Shown here: piece after piece, positions 6,494-13,177 of the stretch | Numbering within the stretch: the first letter of the stretch is position 1 | How the letters are laid out: the number at the start of each line of letters is the position of its first letter | Origin: CAZPWQ01 sp964590495 | GTDB lineage: Bacteria > Bacteroidota > Rhodothermia > Balneolales > Balneolaceae | Direction: 5' to 3' | Assembly (NCBI GenBank): GCA_964590495.1 | Contig: CAZPWQ010000099.1 | Coordinates: forward strand, 1 to 13,177 | Length of the DNA stretch: 13,177 nucleotides | The notes under the pieces: model-generated | Told to the model about the DNA's origin: nothing | Database searches by the model: none | Seen by the model: the letters and a program-made list of their open reading frames with translations, nothing else | Program-made: the position numbers and the translations under genes

Positions 6494-9046
6494 ATGATAG
6501 ATAATTTTGACAATCGTTTGATTTCCCATTCATCAGTTTTAATACTGTTTTTATTTTCGGTTGCTATTTCTGTATCAGGATGTGAATGGGAATCGGAAGT
6601 GGAGGCTTCTGTTTCACAAAATACTCAAGAAGTTTCTGAAAAACCCGGCCCCCATCCGCTCCGATTTCCCCACCTGAGTATTCGGACCGAGAAATATCTT
6701 CTGCCGGCTGTCACGACCGGACCTCTGGATCCTGTCTGGAGTCCCGACGGAGAGTGGATCGCTTTTTCCATGCGCGGCGATATCTGGAAGATATCACCCG
6801 GCGGAGGTGAGGCTGTTGCGTTGACGGAAGGTCCCGAATATTACTTTGAACCCGTCTGGAGTCCGGATGGGGAATTTATAGCTTTTACCGTCGATCTGGG
6901 CGAACAGTATGGTATAGGCATGATGGATACTGAAGACAACCAGGTCAGGTATTTGATTACTGACAGCAGTATAAATATTCAACCGGAATGGAGCACTGAC
7001 GGGGAGAGCCTTTATTTTGTATCTGACCGCGGAAGCGGATTAAGCATTTTTGAACTGGATATTGATAACGAAACCATAGAGCCGGTAGTAGATGAAAGAA
7101 GAAATCAGATTCAGCCTTCGGTTTCTCCCGATGGAAAGTCGCTGGCCTATGTAGCTCCTGTAGATGGATTGCCGGGCAGCGGAGGGATCTGGGTAAAATC
7201 ATTAACATCCGGTGAAACCCGGATGGTTCATTATGAAGAAACACGGCACCGGGCGGCACCAGAATGGACGGCTGACAGTAAATCACTGATGTATGTATCG
7301 GAAATTACCGGTAATAATGATATTGGTATTATCTCGGAAAGCGGAGGTCCGCCGGTATGGATTACACATCATGAGGGAGATGAATTGAGCCCGGCGATAA
7401 GTGCCGGCGGAGAACGCGTGGCTTTCACTGCAAACCTGCATGGTTCTCAACGGTTATTTACCATGTCTGCCAATGGTGGTGCTGAGTCCAGCTGGAGTGA
7501 AGTGGAAATTTCGTCTCACAAAACCAAATACGACGCAGGTCAGTTAAGTTTGCAGGTTTTGGACCCGGATGGAAATCCAACCCCGGCGCGAATGTACCTT
7601 AAGGCCGGCGACGGACGATCCTATGCTCCCGGGAATGGATTTCACAGAGTTGTTTCGGCGGGAGAGCAGCACTACTTTCATACCGGCGGAAGCGATACGT
7701 TAACAGTACCTGCGGGGAAAGTAAAAATCGAAGCAGTAAAAGGATTTGAATATAAGGTGACACGCGATTCTGTTGAAGTTCCTGCCGATGATCTTATTCA
7801 GGTGACCCTGAGGCTTGAGAGATTAACTGATGCTAAACAAAAAGGTTGGTATTCAGGGGAAACACACGCCCACGATCTGCACGGCGGACGATTTGGTCTG
7901 AGTCATAAAGATTTCTTCAAACAACTGAGGGCAGAGGATATCAATGTGACAAATGCACTTATCCACGGGGATGGTACACAGCTGATGGGAAGGTGGCAGG
8001 ATCTTACCGGAAAACCTCATCCGCTGTCGACGGAAGAGCATATTCTGCAATATGGAGAAGAATTCAGGGGCTCGAGGGGCCATGTCGGACTGTTGGGTAT
8101 CAATGAATTTATTATGCCTCTGGTGGGAGGAGAGGGCGGCACGGCCTTTTCCGCCGAAGTACTCAATTTTCGCTACCTGGATGAAGCAAGAGAACAGGGC
8201 GGAATCGGCGGATTTATGCATCCTTACGGATCAAAGGTAGAAGAACCAACCGACGGTTCCTATTCGGAAATTCCGCTCGATGTTGCCCTTGGTAAAGGAT
8301 CGTTTTATGATGTATTATCTATTCCCTACGATGCATTTGATAATGCAGAGATGTATTACCGGTTACTGAACAGCGGTTTTCAGCTTGCCGCCACAGGTGG
8401 ATCGGATAACTTTGCGGATGTCTGGCGCGATCCGCCGCCGGGAACAGACCGTACCTATGCAAAAGTGGAAGGCTCTCTGACTGTGGATACCTGGCTCGAA
8501 GCGGTGGAAGCCGGCAGGACTTTTGCTACCAATGGACCTTTGTTGTTTGTTAATGTAGCAGATAAAATACCGGGAGAAGAAATCAGAATCACCGGCAATG
8601 AACCGGAGACATTAAATGTACAGGGTGAAGTTACATCCCTGGCACCTTTGACAAACCTCGATATAATATTGAATGGTGAGATTGTTCATTCTATCGATAT
8701 GAAAGACAAGAGCATGCCGCATGAATTTTCGGTACCGGTAGAGATAACCGATAACGGCTGGATTGCCGTACGTGCATATGGACCGCATAATAAATATCTG
8801 ACCGACAGCTATCCCTTCGCACAGACGACTCCGGTATATGTGCTGAGAAACGGTCGGCGCTATACCTCAACCGAAGATGCACGATTTTTACATGATACTA
8901 TAGAAGCTCTATGGCAGAGTGTAAATGCCCGGGACAGTTGGAATAATGAGGGTGAAAAAGAGAACTACCGTAAAGCTGTGGAAGAGGCAAAAGAAATATA
9001 CAACAACATTGCTGAAGGAAGTTATAATTTCGGTAACAGGGAATAA
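6494..9046 (+). CDS. Lipoprotein with TolB-like beta-propeller fused to CehA/McbA-type metallohydrolase domain
   Basis: The 850-residue protein begins with a hydrophobic signal and a lipobox (SVSGC, Cys30), so it is probably a lipoprotein. Six PD40/WD40-like repeats follow (near 82, 122, 166, 210, 258 and 302; for example WSPDGEWIAF and WSPDGEFIAF), building a TolB-type propeller. Residues about 348-443 look like a beta-sandwich resembling carboxypeptidase-regulatory domains. From 451 (GWYSGETHAHDLHGG) there is a CehA/McbA-type PHP domain: H458 and H460 form the metal-binding HxH, and H491, H530, H576 and the GGSD at 635-638 are further candidate ligands. The C-terminus is beta-rich, ending in a charged helix. 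The family includes hydrolases of carbamate and phosphate-type bonds, but many members have no known substrate. AGG lies a few bases before the ATG. Its neighbours are exported hydrolases, so extracytoplasmic breakdown or binding of a small molecule is plausible; the reaction is unknown. Confidence 0.88.
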   Translation: MIDNFDNRLISHSSVLILFLFSVAISVSGCEWESEVEASVSQNTQEVSEKPGPHPLRFPHLSIRTEKYLLPAVTTGPLDPVWSPDGEWIAFSMRGDIWKISPGGGEAVALTEGPEYYFEPVWSPDGEFIAFTVDLGEQYGIGMMDTEDNQVRYLITDSSINIQPEWSTDGESLYFVSDRGSGLSIFELDIDNETIEPVVDERRNQIQPSVSPDGKSLAYVAPVDGLPGSGGIWVKSLTSGETRMVHYEETRHRAAPEWTADSKSLMYVSEITGNNDIGIISESGGPPVWITHHEGDELSPAISAGGERVAFTANLHGSQRLFTMSANGGAESSWSEVEISSHKTKYDAGQLSLQVLDPDGNPTPARMYLKAGDGRSYAPGNGFHRVVSAGEQHYFHTGGSDTLTVPAGKVKIEAVKGFEYKVTRDSVEVPADDLIQVTLRLERLTDAKQKGWYSGETHAHDLHGGRFGLSHKDFFKQLRAEDINVTNALIHGDGTQLMGRWQDLTGKPHPLSTEEHILQYGEEFRGSRGHVGLLGINEFIMPLVGGEGGTAFSAEVLNFRYLDEAREQGGIGGFMHPYGSKVEEPTDGSYSEIPLDVALGKGSFYDVLSIPYDAFDNAEMYYRLLNSGFQLAATGGSDNFADVWRDPPPGTDRTYAKVEGSLTVDTWLEAVEAGRTFATNGPLLFVNVADKIPGEEIRITGNEPETLNVQGEVTSLAPLTNLDIILNGEIVHSIDMKDKSMPHEFSVPVEITDNGWIAVRAYGPHNKYLTDSYPFAQTTPVYVLRNGRRYTSTEDARFLHDTIEALWQSVNARDSWNNEGEKENYRKAVEEAKEIYNNIAEGSYNFGNRE

Positions 9047-9405
9047 GCAGTTGGCGGTATAATTTAATCCCTGATTAACTCAAAACTAAAGGCAGGAGCT
9101 ATATTGGTGCGGCTGTGCAAAATCTCAATGGCGCATAAAGTTTAAATATAGTATCTGTGCCTATCGGCCAAATCCGCCTCATCCGTGTTCTATTATGGTC
9201 TCTGCTAAAGCTATAAGGGAGCTCTGCTCCCGTAAACCTTCAGAGATTGGTTGAACAGCAAATAACCCGGATTCTCACCTTCAGTTATAAAATAGTATCT
9301 TTTTTTAGCATTTTGATACTTGTTTCTGCCCTTAGAACTTCATTACTAGAAATCAGGATTAATAGCTACATATTCTCATTAAAAATTAAGATAAGGTATT
9401 CAGAT
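9047..9405. other. 359-bp intergenic region upstream of the S9 peptidase
   Basis: No convincing gene lies here. The S9 reading frame stays open back to a TTG at 9247, but those 53 extra residues would bury the signal peptide, so I treat them as untranslated. The region contains a nested hairpin (9199-9246), a phrase AATCCGCCTCATCCGTGTTC (9170-9189) related in inverted orientation to 6336-6352, and AT-rich sequence from about 9280 that probably includes the promoter. TATAAAAT at 9286-9293 is a possible -10-like box without a well-spaced -35. Confidence 0.6.
9199..9246. repeat. Nested inverted repeat TCTCTG...GGGAGC-TCT-GCTCCC...CAGAGA
   Basis: Outer 6-base arms (9199-9204 and 9241-9246) enclose an inner perfect 6-bp stem (9217-9222 and 9226-9231) with a 3-base loop. 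No T-run follows, so it is not a canonical terminator. A dispersed palindromic repeat or leader structure is possible. Confidence 0.6.
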
Positions 9406-11703
9406 ATGATTCAATTCAAGTTTCAAGTACAAACAGCAATAATATTTATTTGCATGCTGATACCTACGCTGCTTCTGGGCCAGGTTACTGTGGAAGACTA
9501 TGAACGGGCCAATGAGTTACGGGACAGGTTTCAGGATAAAGCTCTCAACATTGTGGACAATCCCACCTGGATTGAGGATACCAGTCACCTGTGGTATCGC
9601 AAAACGGTGGAAGGTGGTCATCAATTTATCTGGGTGGATGCAGAAACACAACAGAAACGAGCTGCTTTTGACCACGACAGACTGGCTGAAGCACTGTCAT
9701 TGTACAGAGATACTACATTCAGTGCTTTGAAGCTCCCATTTAATGAGATCAAATATACCGATAACGAAAGTGCGATCGAAGTGCAGGTAGGTGACTCTCT
9801 CTACACCTGCAGTTTTAACGATTATTCTTGTGACAGCGAATATCAGGAAAGCCGGCGCAGCCGCTGGGGCAACTGGGATCCGTGGCAAAACAACAATGAT
9901 GACCGGAATGATGAAAAGATTTCTGCTCCCAATGGTGAATGGACAGCTTTTGTTCAAAACTATAATGTTGCCATCCGCAAAAAAGGATCGGATGAGACCA
10001 TAATGCTAAGTAGTGACGGCTCAGAGGGGAATTATTATGATGTCGATACTTTCGAATGGTCACCGGATTCTAAAAAACTTGTTGCTTACCGTGTTAAACC
10101 CGGCTATGACAGGCAGGTCCACTATGTTGAAAGTTCTCCCGAAGATCAGATCCAACCGAAACACCGCCAGCGAAGCTATGCCAAGCCGGGTGATGTGCTG
10201 GATGAAGAGCAACCGGTACTGTTTGATATTGAAAACCGCGAGCGGATTAATATCGACCGCAGTCTCTTTCCGAACGCCTATCGTATTAGTGATGCGGAAT
10301 GGTGGGAGGATAGCCGCGCATTTCGTCTTGAATACAACCAGCGTGGTCACCAGGTATATAAAGTGATTGAGGTAAATGGAGAGACAGGAGAGGCCCGTAC
10401 ATTAATTCACGAGGAACCCGAGAAGTTTTTTTCCTACTCTACAACGCTGTTTCGTCATTATTCTGAAAATGGTGAGGAGATTATCTGGGCTTCAGAACGT
10501 GATGGATGGCGGCACCTGTATCTTTATGACGGCAATACCGGCGAAGTTAAAAACCAGATAACCGAGGGTGACTGGGTGGTTCGGGCAGTTGACTCCGTAG
10601 ATACACAAAAGCGACAGATCTGGTTCCGTGCCAGTGGTGTGGATGCGGATCAGGACCCATATTTCCATCATTATTTTCGCGTAAATTTTGACGGCAGCGG
10701 ACTTACCCGGTATACTGAGGCCGATGGCGATCATGAGGTGACTTATTCGAAAGACATGAAATACTATGTGGATGCATGGTCGCGGGTTGACAAGGCACCG
10801 GTTGCACAACTAAGACGCACCAGTGATCAGAAAGTGATTATGGAATTAGAGCAGGGTGATCTTGCACCGTTGGAGGATGAGGGATGGAATGCTCCCGAAT
10901 CTTTTGTGGCCAAAGGGCGTGATGGAGAAACCGATATATGGGGGATGATCGTTCGGCCAACCGACTTCGATCCGGATAAAAACTATCCGGTGATAGAATA
11001 TATTTATGCCGGTCCGCACAGCTCATTCGTTCCCAAAAGCTTCAGATCCTATTATCATATGATGAGTATGGCGGAACTCGGCTTTATCGTTGTTCAGATC
11101 GACGGCATGGGGACCGACAATCGTTCAAAGAAATTCCACAATGTCGCCTGGAAAAATCTCAAGGACGCCGGTTTCCCGGATCGTATTCTCTGGCACAAGG
11201 CTGCAGCGCAAAAATATGATTATTACGATATCAGCAAGGTGGGAATTTACGGTACATCGGCCGGTGGACAGAGCTCACTCGGCGGCCTTCTATTCCATCC
11301 CGATTTCTATAAAGTTGCAGTTTCCTCATCCGGCTGTCACGACAACCGGATGGATAAGATCTGGTGGAATGAGCAGTGGATGGGATGGCCGATCGGTTCA
11401 CATTATGGGGAATCTTCAAATGTCGATAATGCCTGGCGCCTGCAGGGCGACCTGTTGCTGATTGTCGGAGAGCTGGATACCAACGTTGATCCCGCCTCCA
11501 CTTATCAGGTAGCCAATGCATTGATCAAGGCCAATAAACACTTTGAGCTGTTTACGGTTCCCGGCGGCGGACATACTTCCGGCGGAGAACTGGGCGAAAG
11601 AATGCGCCGTGATTTCTTTGTTAAACATATCCACGGTATCGATCCGCCTCATTGGAACAGCATGTCCGTTACCAATGAACCGCAACAGATTACTACACCG
11701 TAA
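9406..11703 (+). CDS. Exported S9-family serine peptidase, dipeptidyl peptidase IV-like
   Basis: I place the start at the ATG at 9406 (765 residues), preceded by TAAGG about 12 bases upstream and followed directly by a signal peptide (hydrophobic AIIFICMLIPTLLLG, cut before Q26). Residues about 40-450 form the DPPIV N-terminal beta-propeller, including WASERDGWRHLYLYD at 362-376. The C-terminal alpha/beta-hydrolase (about 495-755) has the catalytic triad: S618 in GTSAGG, D691 in GELDTNV and H723 in GGGHTSGG. Such enzymes release dipeptides, often Xaa-Pro, or other short units from peptide N-termini. I did not find a clear DPPIV-type double-Glu motif, so exact specificity is open. It is probably periplasmic and used in peptide scavenging. 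Upstream is a 359-bp gap and downstream a terminator-like hairpin, so it is likely a single-gene transcript. Confidence 0.93.
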   Translation: MIQFKFQVQTAIIFICMLIPTLLLGQVTVEDYERANELRDRFQDKALNIVDNPTWIEDTSHLWYRKTVEGGHQFIWVDAETQQKRAAFDHDRLAEALSLYRDTTFSALKLPFNEIKYTDNESAIEVQVGDSLYTCSFNDYSCDSEYQESRRSRWGNWDPWQNNNDDRNDEKISAPNGEWTAFVQNYNVAIRKKGSDETIMLSSDGSEGNYYDVDTFEWSPDSKKLVAYRVKPGYDRQVHYVESSPEDQIQPKHRQRSYAKPGDVLDEEQPVLFDIENRERINIDRSLFPNAYRISDAEWWEDSRAFRLEYNQRGHQVYKVIEVNGETGEARTLIHEEPEKFFSYSTTLFRHYSENGEEIIWASERDGWRHLYLYDGNTGEVKNQITEGDWVVRAVDSVDTQKRQIWFRASGVDADQDPYFHHYFRVNFDGSGLTRYTEADGDHEVTYSKDMKYYVDAWSRVDKAPVAQLRRTSDQKVIMELEQGDLAPLEDEGWNAPESFVAKGRDGETDIWGMIVRPTDFDPDKNYPVIEYIYAGPHSSFVPKSFRSYYHMMSMAELGFIVVQIDGMGTDNRSKKFHNVAWKNLKDAGFPDRILWHKAAAQKYDYYDISKVGIYGTSAGGQSSLGGLLFHPDFYKVAVSSSGCHDNRMDKIWWNEQWMGWPIGSHYGESSNVDNAWRLQGDLLLIVGELDTNVDPASTYQVANALIKANKHFELFTVPGGGHTSGGELGERMRRDFFVKHIHGIDPPHWNSMSVTNEPQQITTP

Positions 11704-11736
11704 ACTTTAAAAATCAGATGCCTTGACGTAAATCTT

Positions 11737-11774
11737 AAAAAGACAAGAAAAGATACCTTGCTCTTGTCTTTTTT
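11737..11774 (+). terminator. Probable rho-independent terminator after the S9 peptidase gene
   Basis: AAAAAGACAAG (11737-11747) pairs perfectly over 11 bases with CTTGTCTTTTT (11763-11773), and the 3' arm ends in a T-run (11769-11774). The loop is 15 bases, and the stem is A/T-rich, so strength is uncertain. It begins 34 bp after the S9 stop. It also shows that the TTG at 11758, inside the loop, is not the start of the next gene. Confidence 0.7.
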
Positions 11775-11796
11775 AGATAAAAATCAACGAAATATT

Positions 11797-12753
11797 ATGA
11801 ATATCCAGGAAGAGATTATTTTTGCCGGTAAATTCTTTAACAGCTCCATTTCTATAATGCTATGTTGCTTCTGTCTTATAAGTTTAAATCAAAAAGAGGG
11901 CTACGCCCAGCAGGCAAACCAGGAAGATGTCATCATAGATGATGCCATTATAAATGACTACTACCAAGCCACTATTACAACACCGCCGGACAAGTTGAAA
12001 CTTGACCCCTTTTATAAAAAATATACTGATGCCATGGGATTACCGGTTATTTCGGGTGGAGATGTCCCCGATGTGGCGCTGTTGGTAGCCCGGGATGTTG
12101 TTCTGCATATGTTATCTGAACGAGCCGATTTAAGAAAACACATGGCACGTGAAGGCTATAGGGTTGGTGTGATGGCTGTAACAGATTCCACCATGGATAT
12201 ACCCGAGCAGCGTGATTGGAAAAAACCTTCTTTTGATGACGGACGACTGACAAAAGGAGAACAGGAACGCTATGAGCGTATAAAAAATATGACGGCCGAA
12301 GAATACTGGAATAATAGGGCACGCGGTATGGGCGGCAAATATGTGACTTGTGCTGAAGAAAATATTTTGGGATATACCGGAGACCGGCATAAATATTATG
12401 GTGAAAATATTTTGGTTCACGAATTCAGTCACGGCATACACAGAGCCATTCGTGAAGTGGATCCTGAATTAGCGGGTGATATTGAAGAAGCATACAGAGA
12501 CGCTATGGCTAATGGTCTTTGGGAGAATCATTATGGAAATACTACGGTGTCTGAATACTGGGCGGAGGGAACCCAATTCTGGTTCAATTCGAATTATGAT
12601 TATAAAAACGGTGATACGTATATCCTTTCATCAGATGATCTCAAAAAATATGACCCACAATTATATGATTTGCTCAAACAGGTATATCCGGAAGATCATC
12701 ATATACCCATGGATGTATTTCATAAGCATGAGACCCGGGTAAGAGCGAAATGA
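11797..12753 (+). CDS. Exported HExxH metallopeptidase-like protein, lethal-factor-like zincin, uncharacterised
   Basis: The ATG at 11797 gives 318 residues; a longer frame starts at a TTG inside the preceding terminator and is rejected. A hydrophobic stretch (about residues 16-30, including MLCCFCLISL) and a possible cut after GYA (residue 37) suggest export, though the n-region is unusually long. The zinc motif is HEFSH (208-212: H208, E209, H212), and EYWAEG provides E257 as the probable third ligand, 45 residues after the second His. HEFxH followed by a short (E)(Y/F)(W/F)AE motif resembles the M34/anthrax lethal factor catalytic domain. The pattern of LVARDVVLHML, DIPEQRD and AEENILGY matches proteins I recall from Planctomycetota and Bacteroidota with no assigned function. 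The catalytic site looks intact. Peptidase activity is inferred and the substrate unknown. Confidence 0.82.
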   Translation: MNIQEEIIFAGKFFNSSISIMLCCFCLISLNQKEGYAQQANQEDVIIDDAIINDYYQATITTPPDKLKLDPFYKKYTDAMGLPVISGGDVPDVALLVARDVVLHMLSERADLRKHMAREGYRVGVMAVTDSTMDIPEQRDWKKPSFDDGRLTKGEQERYERIKNMTAEEYWNNRARGMGGKYVTCAEENILGYTGDRHKYYGENILVHEFSHGIHRAIREVDPELAGDIEEAYRDAMANGLWENHYGNTTVSEYWAEGTQFWFNSNYDYKNGDTYILSSDDLKKYDPQLYDLLKQVYPEDHHIPMDVFHKHETRVRAK

Positions 12754-12844
12754 AATATTTATTCATTCACTTATCTAAAGAATTTAAGCACGTGCAAAAG
12801 CTCATATTGGATATTAAATTATAGCTTTATATACGTCTTTCCTT

Positions 12845-12874
12845 GTTCCTTTTTTCAACGATGAAAAAAGGAAC
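12845..12874. repeat. Perfect 12-bp inverted repeat GTTCCTTTTTTC / GAAAAAAGGAAC
   Basis: The arms at 12845-12856 and 12863-12874 enclose a 6-base loop and are followed by CCAAAAAAATC. There is no T-run 3' of the stem on the plus strand, so it is not a standard terminator. I recall similar GGAACCAAAAAAATC motifs between genes in Bacteroidota-related genomes; that is memory, not a search. Confidence 0.7.
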
Positions 12875-12916
12875 CAAAAAAATCGCCGGCTGATGAATCC
12901 TTGTCGGCGGCTTCGG

Positions 12917-13006
12917 TTGGCACGCGGGATAATTTCAAAGGTCCTTTACACTTAGCAGTTGTTCCTAATATCTCACCGGTGTGAAATTATCCATCTCGCG
13001 CACCAA
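12917..13006. repeat. Long-range imperfect inverted repeat bracketing 44 bp
   Basis: The left arm (12917-12937) contains TTGG, CGCG and GATAATTTCA. The right arm (12982-13006) contains TGAAATTATC, CGCG and CCAA in mirrored order, with an extra CATCT. The inner 10 bases (12928-12937 and 12982-12991) match perfectly. The conserved block order suggests real structure or the two ends of a small element. Confidence 0.6.
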
Positions 13007-13055
13007 CCTGTGCCTGTACCCTCCAACGATTCAAAGGCCGGAAGGTTGGGAGAGC

Positions 13056-13088
13056 CCCATCCGACGGCTGGTGTTGCCGTCCGATGGG
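13056..13088. repeat. GC-rich hairpin CCCATCCGACGGC / GCCGTCCGATGGG
   Basis: Thirteen-base arms (13056-13068 and 13076-13088) pair with one mismatch around a 7-base loop TGGTGTT. A GATGGGG (13092-13098) just downstream offers an alternative partner for the left arm. The hairpin sits just before a possible ORF, so attenuation-like control or a repeat are both conceivable. Confidence 0.65.
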
Positions 13089-13092
13089 TTAG

Positions 13093-13177
13093 ATGGGGCA
13101 GGATTTTGGATTCGATCGTCTCGCACGTCCGGTGGACGTACAGATGAAATCCCGGGAAGACCTGATCAAGGACATCA
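13093..13177 (+). CDS. Possible 5' end of an unidentified gene (28 codons, runs off right edge)
   Basis: An ATG at 13093 directly follows an in-frame TAG (13090-13092) and stays open to the window edge, encoding MGQDFGFDRLARPVDVQMK and then SREDLIKDI. A second ATG at 13144 could be the start instead. There is no strong ribosome binding site, and I do not recognise the sequence. Short open frames of this length arise by chance, so this is a weak call. Confidence 0.25.
   Translation, partial: MGQDFGFDRLARPVDVQMKSREDLIKDI

Larger units (their letters stand above)
12754..13092. other. Non-coding, hairpin-rich region
   Basis: No convincing gene lies between the zincin stop and the possible ORF at 13093. 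From 12845 onward the sequence is a succession of inverted repeats, listed separately, and becomes more GC-rich than the neighbouring genes. I recognise no transposase or known RNA family. A palindromic repeat cluster, the end of a mobile element or a structured RNA are the main alternatives. Confidence 0.65.

Noticed and set aside
9247..9405. 53-codon N-terminal extension of the S9 peptidase from a TTG
   Set aside because: It would place the signal peptide internally, and the ATG at 9406 has a TAAGG upstream.
11758..11796. TTG start for the zincin
   Set aside because: It lies in the loop of a terminator-like hairpin; the ATG at 11797 is more likely.
12845..12880. Rho-independent terminator for the zincin
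   Set aside because: The stem is followed by A's rather than T's on the plus strand, and it is about 90 bp from the stop codon.
12959..13147. 62-codon plus-strand frame in the hairpin-rich right region
   Set aside because: It runs through palindromic sequence, its composition is not protein-like, and no start signal was seen.

Overview
The window most likely comes from a Gram-negative member of the Bacteroidota/Rhodothermota/Balneolota group, perhaps a marine or saline heterotroph. This is inferred from moderate GC content, weak A-rich ribosome binding regions, several exported hydrolases (signal peptides or a lipobox), a GguC-type protein beside an XRE-cupin regulator, and short intergenic palindromes of a type I recall from these phyla. 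No 16S, tRNA or other phylogenetic marker is present, so the placement is tentative.

Region 1 (1-3449, minus strand) is a compact four-gene operon with 18-20 bp gaps. In transcription order it encodes an XRE-cupin regulator, an enolase-superfamily acid-sugar dehydratase of L-rhamnonate-dehydratase type, a short-chain dehydrogenase/reductase, and a GguC/AraD1-type fumarylacetoacetate-hydrolase-fold protein cut off by the left edge. Together these suggest non-phosphorylative catabolism of a sugar acid: dehydration to a 2-keto-3-deoxy acid, oxidation to a diketo acid, then cleavage. The substrate cannot be fixed from sequence.

Region 2 (3450-3981) is a divergent intergenic region of about 530 bp with three perfect hairpins. 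One, TTTCAGAT-N7-ATCTGAAA, is a candidate operator.

Region 3 (3982-12753, plus strand) holds four exported hydrolases: a GH31 glycosidase, a lipoprotein joining a TolB-like beta-propeller to a CehA/McbA (PHP-type) metallohydrolase domain, an S9 dipeptidyl-peptidase-IV-like serine peptidase, and a small HExxH zinc-peptidase-like protein resembling the anthrax lethal factor fold class. They are separated by 93-359 bp gaps with hairpins and repeats, so they are probably separately transcribed scavenging enzymes rather than one operon. Three of the seven complete genes (regulator, S9 peptidase, zincin) have a longest reading frame beginning at TTG, and the GH31 frame begins at GTG. In all four an internal ATG is the better start and is used here.

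Region 4 (12754-13177) has no complete gene. It contains a dense series of inverted repeats and, at the right edge, the possible first 28 codons of an unidentified gene. I see no CRISPR array, rRNA, tRNA, prophage or recognisable transposase. Nothing here amounts to a clearly new defence or mobile system. The least explained parts are the structured right-hand region, the propeller-metallohydrolase fusion and the uncharacterised zincin.
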